Both the position numbers and the translations under genes were made by a program. 8,334 nucleotides of DNA from positions 1 through 8,334 of the forward strand of contig JAJFFA010000669.1 in NCBI GenBank assembly GCA_021776885.1. The letters run 5' to 3'. Source of the DNA: Planctomycetota bacterium (GTDB taxonomy: Bacteria; Planctomycetota; UBA1135; GCA-002686595). Each line of letters starts with the position of its first letter. Positions within the stretch are counted from its first letter, which is position 1. Below, in pieces: positions 1 to 4,392 of the stretch. The notes below the pieces were generated by a model that saw only the letters and a list, made by a program, of their open reading frames with translations, was not told the DNA's origin and ran no database searches.

Positions 1-26
1 CACCCCGCCATGCCCGGGCCCGGGCG

Positions 27-112
27 CCGTTCCCTCGCTCCCACCACCGTCCCCCCGGCGGCCACACCCCCTTGGGGCCGCGGGGGCGACGGGGATGGGA
101 GCGAGGGAGCGG
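27..112. repeat. Large imperfect palindrome (about 37-bp arms, 12-nt loop)
   Basis: The left arm (27-63) is the reverse complement of the right arm (76-112) at 32 of 37 positions by hand alignment. A perfect 13-bp outer block (31-43 with 96-108) and a 6-bp block next to the loop (58-63 with 76-81) bracket the mismatches. The loop is 64-75. Either strand would fold into a long, very GC-rich hairpin. No T-run follows either arm, so it is not a classical intrinsic terminator. It could be a dispersed palindromic repeat of the REP or MITE type, or a structured RNA or transcription barrier upstream of the FMN reductase gene. The pairing is seen directly; the role is unknown. Confidence 0.75.
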
Positions 113-147
113 ACCCTGCCCCCAGATCCGGAGCCACCCGAGCGTCT

Positions 148-189
148 TGCCGGATGCCGGATGCCGGATGCCGGATGCCGAATGCCCGA
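148..189. repeat. Heptamer tandem repeat, unit TGCCGGA, six copies
   Basis: Four perfect head-to-tail copies of TGCCGGA (148-154, 155-161, 162-168, 169-175) are followed by two one-base variants, TGCCGAA (176-182) and TGCCCGA (183-189). The array lies in non-coding DNA between the palindrome at 27-112 and the FMN reductase start at 259. A 7-nt unit changes frame with each copy, which fits non-coding sequence. The decay at the right-hand end is typical of a short tandem array that expands by slippage. It may vary in copy number between strains. I see no regulatory role from sequence alone. Confidence 0.9.
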
Positions 190-258
190 TCACCAGCCCG
201 CGCAGAGGCCGTGGACGATGAGACGCTGGATGACGGGCAGGAACCGGAGTAGGTTCGA

Positions 259-831
259 GTGATGCGCCTGCTCGCCTTCGCCGGAAGTGCCCGCTCCGCC
301 TCCTTCAACAAGCGCCTGGCCCAGGCGGTCGCCGCCCACGCCCGCGCAGCCGGGGCGGACGTCGAGTGGATCGACCTCGCCGACCTGCCCATGCCGCTCT
401 ACGACGGTGACCTGGAAGCGGCGGACGGGATCCCCGAGCACGCCGCCCGGCTGCGCCAGGCGATGGCGCAGAGCGCCGGCTACTTCATCGCCTGCCCCGA
501 GTACAACAGCTCGATCACACCCCTCTTGAAGAACACCCTCGACTGGGTCTCGCGTCCCGCGCAGGGCGTGCCGCCGCTGGTCGCCTTCCAGGGCAAGGTC
601 GTCGGGCTGGTGGCCACCTCACCCGGTGCCCTCGGCGGCCTGCGCGGTCTGGTCCACGTGCGCTCGATCCTCTCCAGCGTCGGCGCCCTGGTCGTTCCGG
701 GCGAGGTGGCCGTACCCAAGGGCCACGAGGCCTTCGGCGAGGATGGAGCGCTGGTCGACCCGGGCGTTGACGGCCGCGTCGCGGCCCTGGCCGCGCGGGT
801 CGTGGAGACGGCCGCCAAGCTGGGGGCCTGA
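259..831 (+). CDS. NAD(P)H-dependent FMN reductase, flavodoxin fold (chromate/quinone reductase-like)
   Basis: This 190-residue soluble protein belongs to the NADPH-dependent FMN reductase family, the group that includes YieF/ChrR-type chromate and quinone reductases. The N-terminal strand and phosphate-binding loop read LLAFAGSARSASFNKRL (residues 4-20), the usual GS.R..S.N flavin phosphate site. The family signature PEYNSSITPLLKNTLDW sits at about residues 81-97, and VVGLVATSPGALGGLRG follows at about 114-130. Length is normal for the family. Such enzymes use NAD(P)H to reduce FMN, quinones or other electron acceptors in the cytoplasm; the physiological substrate cannot be read from the sequence. 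The start is GTG at 259 or ATG at 262, with a GGAG and AGG stretch at 246-253 that suits either. It stands alone on its strand and converges on the DUF1844 gene. Family assignment is firm; the specific activity is not. Confidence 0.93.
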   Translation: MMRLLAFAGSARSASFNKRLAQAVAAHARAAGADVEWIDLADLPMPLYDGDLEAADGIPEHAARLRQAMAQSAGYFIACPEYNSSITPLLKNTLDWVSRPAQGVPPLVAFQGKVVGLVATSPGALGGLRGLVHVRSILSSVGALVVPGEVAVPKGHEAFGEDGALVDPGVDGRVAALAARVVETAAKLGA

Positions 832-838
832 AGGCCCC
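823..838. terminator. GC hairpin at convergent gene ends, possible bidirectional terminator
   Basis: A 6-bp perfect GC stem (823-828 with 833-838) closes a TGAA tetraloop at 829-832. The TGA stop codon of the FMN reductase lies in that loop. The hairpin sits at the junction with the convergent DUF1844 gene, whose stop ends at 844, and is the only structure available to separate the two transcripts. There is no T-run on either side, so a standard Rho-independent terminator is uncertain. The stem is seen directly; terminator function is inferred from position. Confidence 0.4.
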
Positions 839-843
839 GACGC

Positions 844-1158
844 CTACTCGCCGTTGGCGGCGACGGCCTGATCGCCCCCGGCGTCGAGCCGCGTGTAGGC
901 CAGCTCCAGGTCGGCGATGACCTTGTCGAGGTGGCTGCGCTCGTCGACTTCGAGGTTGCCCTCGGTCTTCTCGCGCAGGAGCATCAGGTCGTCCAGGATC
1001 ATGCGCGCGCCCTCCGTGTTCACCTGGCGCGAGTTCGTGATCGGGTTCTCGAGCAGGCCCAGGGACAGGAGTCCCTGGAACGAGAGGCGCGTGATGAACA
1101 GGCGGAAGTCACCGCCGGGGAGGGGCAGGTCGCCCGCGGTCGGTTCGGGCTCGGTCAT
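844..1158 (-). CDS. DUF1844 domain-containing protein
   Basis: This small 104-residue protein matches the DUF1844 family by its pattern. An N-terminal segment, FRLFITRLSFQGLLSLGLL (about residues 18-36), is followed by a short Pro-Thr-Asn turn and an amphipathic helix around EGARMILDDLMLLREKTEGN (about 49-68). A further helix, HLDKVIADLELAYTRL, lies at about 76-91. No signal peptide or clear membrane span is visible and no catalytic motif is known; the family is of unknown function and largely helical. The ATG at 1158 overlaps the pyrG stop as ATGA, so translation is probably coupled to pyrG; no strong ribosome-binding site is visible of its own. It is the last gene of the lipoprotein-kdsB-pyrG operon. 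A much longer open frame continues upstream of 1158, but that part lies inside pyrG in another frame and is not real. Confidence 0.88.
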   Translation of the reverse strand: MTEPEPTAGDLPLPGGDFRLFITRLSFQGLLSLGLLENPITNSRQVNTEGARMILDDLMLLREKTEGNLEVDERSHLDKVIADLELAYTRLDAGGDQAVAANGE

Positions 1159-2795
1159 GCCAGACTCTTGGCGCGTGCCGGGGTCGCGTTGCCGTTGCGT
1201 GAGCGCTCGAGGGCTGCGGCCACGAAGCCCTTGAAGATCGGGTGCGGCTTGAGCGGTTGGGAGCGGAACTCGGGGTGGAACTGCACGCCGACGAAGAAGG
1301 CGTGCTCGGGCAGCTCGACGATCTCGACCAGGTCGCGCTGGGGGTTCTTGCCCGAGAGCACCATGCCGCCGGCCTCGAAGCGCTCGCGGTAGTCGTTGTT
1401 GAACTCGAAGCGGTGGCGGTGGCGCTCGCGCACCGCCGTCCGCCCGTAGAGGCGCCCCGCGACGCTGTCCTTGTCGATGCTGCAGTCGAAGGCCCCCAGG
1501 CGCATGGTGCCGCCCATGTCCTCGACGTCTTTCTGGTCTGCCATCAGGTTGATGACGGGGTGCGGGGTGGACTCGGAGTGCTCGAGGGTGTCGGCGTCCT
1601 CCAGGTCGAGCACGTTGCGCGCGTACTCGATCACCGCGCACTGCATCCCCAGGCAGATGCCGAAGAACGGCACGTCGTTCTCGCGCGCCCACTGCACGGC
1701 TCGGATCTTGCCTTCGAGCCCGCGCTCGCCGAAGCCGCCGGGCACGAGCAGGCCGTCGAGGCCCTCGAGCAGGCGCGGGTTGTCGAGCACCTCCTCGGCC
1801 TTGAGCTTGCGCAGCTTGACCTTGCACTGGCTGGCGATGCCGGCGTGGGACAGGGACTCGTAGATCGACTTGTAGGCGTCGTGCAGCTCGATGTACTTGC
1901 CGACCACGCCGATCTCGACCGTCTCGGTGGTGCGCTTGATCGAGTCGAGCATGTCATTCCAGTCGCCGAGCTGGGTGGCCCGACCCCGGGGCAGGCCCAG
2001 GCGCTCGACCACCAGCTGGTCCAGCTCCGCGTTGACCAGGTTGACGGGGAGCTCGTAGATCGAGAAGGCGACGTCGCGCTCCTCGACCACGCAGTCCGGG
2101 CGCACGTTGCAGAACATGCTGATCTTGTGGCCCATCTCGTCCGTCATGGGCTGCTCGGTGCGGCAGACCAGGATGTCGGGCAGGATGCCGATCTCGCGCA
2201 GCTTGCCGACGGACTGCTGGGTGGGCTTGGTCTTCATCTCGCCCGAGGCGCGCAGGTAGGGCAAGAGCGTCAGGTGCACGAAGAGCACGTCCCCCGGAGG
2301 CTGCTCGAGGGCGAACTGGCGCACGGCCTCGAGGAAGGGCAGGGACTCGATGTCGCCCACCGTGCCACCGATCTCGGTCAGGGCCACGTCGACGTCGGGG
2401 GAGGTGACGCCGTCGTAGATGGCCTCCTTGATCGCGTCGGTGATGTGCGGGATGACCTGCACCGTGCTGCCCAGGTAGTCACCGCGGCGCTCGCGGGCGA
2501 TGACCGTCGAGTAGATCTTGCCCGTGGTGTAGTTGCTGGCCTTGGTCAGCTTGGCCTGGGTGAAGCGTTCGTAGTGACCCAGGTCGAGGTCCGTCTCGGA
2601 GCCGTCGTCGAGGACGTAGACCTCGCCGTGCTGGAAGGGGCTCATCGTGCCCGGATCCACGTTGATGTAGGGATCCAGCTTCTGCATGGACACCTTGAGC
2701 CCACGCCGCTCGAGGATCATGCCGATGGCAGCCGAGGTCAGGCCCTTGCCCAGGCTCGATACCACTCCGCCAGTGATGAAGATGTGTTTGGTCAT
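1155..2795 (-). CDS. pyrG: CTP synthase (glutamine-hydrolysing)
   Basis: CTP synthase makes CTP from UTP, ATP and glutamine, the last step of de novo pyrimidine nucleotide synthesis, in the cytoplasm. The 546 residues are full length for the family. The amidoligase domain opens with KHIFITGGVVSSLGKG (residues 3-18, P-loop-like), then QKLDPYINVDPGTMSPFQHG (38-57) and EIGGTVGDIES (141-151). The class I glutamine amidotransferase domain starts near 294. It has GGFGERG (353-359), the nucleophile elbow GICLGMQ with Cys381, and the His507/Glu509 pair in FHPEF, so the catalytic triad is complete. The ATG at 2795 has a GGAGA site 4 nt upstream and overlaps the kdsB stop by 4 nt; the TGA overlaps the DUF1844 start in the same way. 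CTP from this enzyme is the direct co-substrate of the neighbouring KdsB. Confidence 0.99.
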   Translation of the reverse strand: MTKHIFITGGVVSSLGKGLTSAAIGMILERRGLKVSMQKLDPYINVDPGTMSPFQHGEVYVLDDGSETDLDLGHYERFTQAKLTKASNYTTGKIYSTVIARERRGDYLGSTVQVIPHITDAIKEAIYDGVTSPDVDVALTEIGGTVGDIESLPFLEAVRQFALEQPPGDVLFVHLTLLPYLRASGEMKTKPTQQSVGKLREIGILPDILVCRTEQPMTDEMGHKISMFCNVRPDCVVEERDVAFSIYELPVNLVNAELDQLVVERLGLPRGRATQLGDWNDMLDSIKRTTETVEIGVVGKYIELHDAYKSIYESLSHAGIASQCKVKLRKLKAEEVLDNPRLLEGLDGLLVPGGFGERGLEGKIRAVQWARENDVPFFGICLGMQCAVIEYARNVLDLEDADTLEHSESTPHPVINLMADQKDVEDMGGTMRLGAFDCSIDKDSVAGRLYGRTAVRERHRHRFEFNNDYRERFEAGGMVLSGKNPQRDLVEIVELPEHAFFVGVQFHPEFRSQPLKPHPIFKGFVAAALERSRNGNATPARAKSLA

Positions 2796-3634
2796 CGCGT
2801 CTCCAGGTTGCCACTCGGGGCGCCGTTTCCCGTGCGGCGTACAAAGGCCTCGTAGTCGTCGTGTGTGTCGATCCCGTGCGGCACGCGCCGCGTGACGAGG
2901 ACCCGCATGCTTCCGCCGGCTTCGAGCCAGCGGAGTTGTTCGAGGTTCTCCGTGCGCTCCAGGGAGCTCTCGGGGAGCTCGCAGAAGCGCGCCAGGGCTT
3001 CCGGCCGGAAGGCGTAGACGCCGATGTGGCGCAGGTACGCGGCGGCCTGCGCCGCCTGGCTCGCCTGCCCCGCTTGCTCGGGCTGGCGCGCGTGGGCGGC
3101 CGAGGGGATCGCGGCGCGGGAGAAGTAGAGGGCGTTGCCCTGGGCGCTCAGGACGACCTTGACCACGCTGGGTCGCTGGGCGTCGTCGGCACCCGCGGGG
3201 CCGGCCAGGGTCGCCACCTCGACCGCCGGCTCGGTGAAGGCGGCGCACAGGCGCGAGAGATCCTCGGGCGCGACGTCCGGCTCGTCCCCCTGGACGTTGA
3301 GGACGACCTCGTAGTCCGTCCCCAGACCCAGGTACGCCTCGCGGATGCGGTCGGTTCCACTGCGGTGCTCGGGGCTGGTCAGCACGGCCTCGACCCCCTC
3401 GGCGGCGCAGGCGGCGCGCACCTCTTCCGAGTCGGTGGCGACCAGGGTGCGCTCGATCCCCGCCGCTCCGGCGACGTTGCGCGCGGTGTGCACGATCAGG
3501 GGCAAGCCGGTCTCGCGCAGCAGCATCTTGCGCGGCAGGCGCGTCGAACCGAGCCGGGCGGGGAGCAGGGCGACGCAGCGGGGGGACTTCCCCGGCTCGG
3601 CTCGCGGGGGTCCCGGCGGCGCCGACTGCGCCAT
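2792..3634 (-). CDS. kdsB: 3-deoxy-manno-octulosonate cytidylyltransferase (CMP-Kdo synthetase)
   Basis: KdsB activates Kdo with CTP to give CMP-Kdo, the donor for the inner core of lipopolysaccharide. The protein has 280 residues, slightly longer than the usual 245-260. Visible motifs are the nucleotide-binding loop LLPARLGSTRLPRKML (about residues 23-38), VVATDSEEV-like LVATDSEEV (64-72), RSGTDRI (91-97), VVLNVQGDEP (110-119), NALYFSRAAIP (167-177), YLRHIGVYAFR (200-210), LEQLRWLE (231-238) and HGIDTHDDYEAF (253-264). The extra length comes from a roughly 20-residue Pro-rich N-terminus, a Gln/Ala-rich stretch at about 181-199 and a short C-terminal tail. The ATG at 3634 shares one base with the stop of the upstream lipoprotein gene, and the kdsB stop overlaps pyrG by 4 nt. 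Pairing with pyrG links CTP supply to its use. It implies an organism that makes Kdo-containing LPS. Confidence 0.97.
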   Translation of the reverse strand: MAQSAPPGPPRAEPGKSPRCVALLPARLGSTRLPRKMLLRETGLPLIVHTARNVAGAAGIERTLVATDSEEVRAACAAEGVEAVLTSPEHRSGTDRIREAYLGLGTDYEVVLNVQGDEPDVAPEDLSRLCAAFTEPAVEVATLAGPAGADDAQRPSVVKVVLSAQGNALYFSRAAIPSAAHARQPEQAGQASQAAQAAAYLRHIGVYAFRPEALARFCELPESSLERTENLEQLRWLEAGGSMRVLVTRRVPHGIDTHDDYEAFVRRTGNGAPSGNLETR

Positions 3635-4218
3635 CAGAGTCTGGACCCCGAACCGGGGCGCGGGCCCTCGAACAGGGGCCCGTCTTCGGGCAAGAGGTCG
3701 ATCGACTGGGCCTGGAAGATGTTGGCGTGCACTTCGAGCACGGCCGCGCGCACGTCGCGGAAGACCTTGGCTCCGCCGTCCGTTGCGCCGCGCCCCTGAA
3801 CCATGTGGTACGCGCCCTCGCGCGACTCGACCTCCAGGGCCTGGATGCTGTTCGCCGAGCCGCCGCTCGGGGCGCTGCCGCTGGAGGCGTCGCGGAAGAA
3901 ACCCAGCTTGCCCATGCGCTCGAACAGGGCGTCCAGGACCTCGTCCGTGGCGACCTTGGTGTTCGCCTGGGAGGCCTTGACGGAGCGCGAGTACAGCTCG
4001 ACCCGGTCGGTGTGGGTCTCGTTCACGATGGTGAAGCGCAGACCGGAGCGGTAGTCGGTGAAGGTCACACTGGCCGGCTGCCCCTCGGCGCTGGGATGCT
4101 TGCCGCCGCTGGCGCAGGCGCCCAGGCCCAGGCCCAGGAGCGGCACCAGGGCCAGCATCACGAGTCCTCTGGCCAGGAACCTGGATACGGAGGATCGGTC
4201 GTCGCGGGGGGGCTGCAT
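3634..4218 (-). CDS. Putative lipoprotein of unknown function
   Basis: The product has 194 residues. A charged start (MQPPRDDRSS, then Arg13 and Arg17) leads into a hydrophobic stretch, LVMLALVPLLGLGLGAC, ending in a lipobox LGAC with Cys35 as the predicted lipidated residue. It is therefore probably a membrane-anchored lipoprotein facing the periplasm. The mature part has mixed alpha/beta character (VTFTDYRSGLRFTIVNET at about 51-68, then a helix around DEVLDALFERMGKLGFF), a Gly/Ser-rich loop (SSGSAPSGGSANS) and a further strand pair before RDVRAAVLEVHANIF. I recognise no family. The start at ATG 4218 gives the best signal peptide; an in-frame ATG at 4272 would place the signal internally and falls within a predicted promoter -10. 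It heads the operon and shares one base with the kdsB start, so it may have an envelope or LPS-linked role, which is inference. Confidence 0.85.
   Translation of the reverse strand: MQPPRDDRSSVSRFLARGLVMLALVPLLGLGLGACASGGKHPSAEGQPASVTFTDYRSGLRFTIVNETHTDRVELYSRSVKASQANTKVATDEVLDALFERMGKLGFFRDASSGSAPSGGSANSIQALEVESREGAYHMVQGRGATDGGAKVFRDVRAAVLEVHANIFQAQSIDLLPEDGPLFEGPRPGSGSRL
4121..4138. repeat. CCCAGG tandem triplicate inside a signal peptide
   Basis: Three perfect head-to-tail copies of CCCAGG occur at 4121-4126, 4127-4132 and 4133-4138. On the coding (minus) strand they spell the Leu-Gly repeats of the lipoprotein signal-peptide core just before the lipobox. The 6-nt unit keeps the frame, so gain or loss of a copy would lengthen or shorten the hydrophobic core by two residues. 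It may simply reflect the biased codons of Leu-Gly repeats. Confidence 0.7.
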
Positions 4219-4267
4219 GGTCGATTCGGCCTGTCCGGATCGAGGAACCCGTCCTCCGGACCTGCAA

Positions 4268-4296
4268 ACCATATCGCCGCCGAGCCCTGAGGACAA
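4268..4296 (-). promoter_or_regulatory. Candidate sigma70-like promoter for the lipoprotein-kdsB-pyrG-DUF1844 operon
   Basis: Reading the minus strand, a -35 element TTGTCC (4296-4291) is followed by 17 nt and a -10 element TATGGT (4273-4268). Each matches four of six consensus bases and the spacing is ideal. Transcription would begin near 4261, leaving about 43 nt of leader before the lipoprotein ATG at 4218. This also argues against a start at ATG 4272, which overlaps the -10. The matches are moderate and chance occurrence is possible. Confidence 0.4.
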
Positions 4297-4298
4297 CG

Positions 4299-4320
4299 GG
4301 CGGGGAGCCAACTCCCCGCC
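4299..4320 (-). terminator. Perfect 9-bp hairpin between the GT-C gene and the operon promoter
   Basis: GGCGGGGAG at 4299-4307 pairs perfectly with CTCCCCGCC at 4312-4320 around a CCAA loop. It lies about 70 nt past the stop of the glycosyltransferase gene and immediately upstream of the candidate operon promoter, where a terminator would be expected. There is no U-tract after the stem in the minus-strand transcript, only mixed bases, so intrinsic termination would be weak or non-canonical. An alternative is a structural pause or an RNA-stabilising 3' end. Confidence 0.45.
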
Positions 4321-4392
4321 GGGGACGACTGAGGGACGAGGTTCAGCGAGCGGGCGGTCGTGAAGGGCTCGGGCGTGCCGGCTCGGTCCAGG

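Larger units (their letters stand above)
1..258. other. Intergenic region without a convincing gene
   Basis: This stretch upstream of the FMN reductase contains the palindrome at 27-112, the heptamer array at 148-189 and about 70 nt of leader. An open frame crosses it from 10 to 252, but its product is Pro/Gly/Arg-rich, reads through both repeats and has no recognisable domain, so I do not call it a gene. I could not find a convincing -35/-10 pair for the reductase gene. The left edge may belong to an intergenic region that continues outside the window. Confidence 0.6.

Noticed and set aside
10..252. 80-codon plus-strand open frame upstream of the FMN reductase
   Set aside because: It reads straight through the palindrome and the heptamer array, is Pro/Gly/Arg low complexity, has no recognisable domain and no clear ribosome-binding site.
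1159..1827. Upstream extension of the DUF1844 frame
   Set aside because: The extension lies wholly within pyrG in another frame; ATG 1158 gives the normal family length and a 4-nt overlap with the pyrG stop.
1242..2855. 537-codon plus-strand open frame opposite pyrG
   Set aside because: It is an antisense shadow of pyrG caused by high-GC codon bias; the product is repetitive Leu/Val/Asp/His-rich sequence with no domain.
4219..4311. Longer lipoprotein start (ATG 4272 or further upstream)
   Set aside because: It would bury the signal peptide inside the protein and overlap the predicted -10 element; ATG 4218 gives a normal lipoprotein signal.
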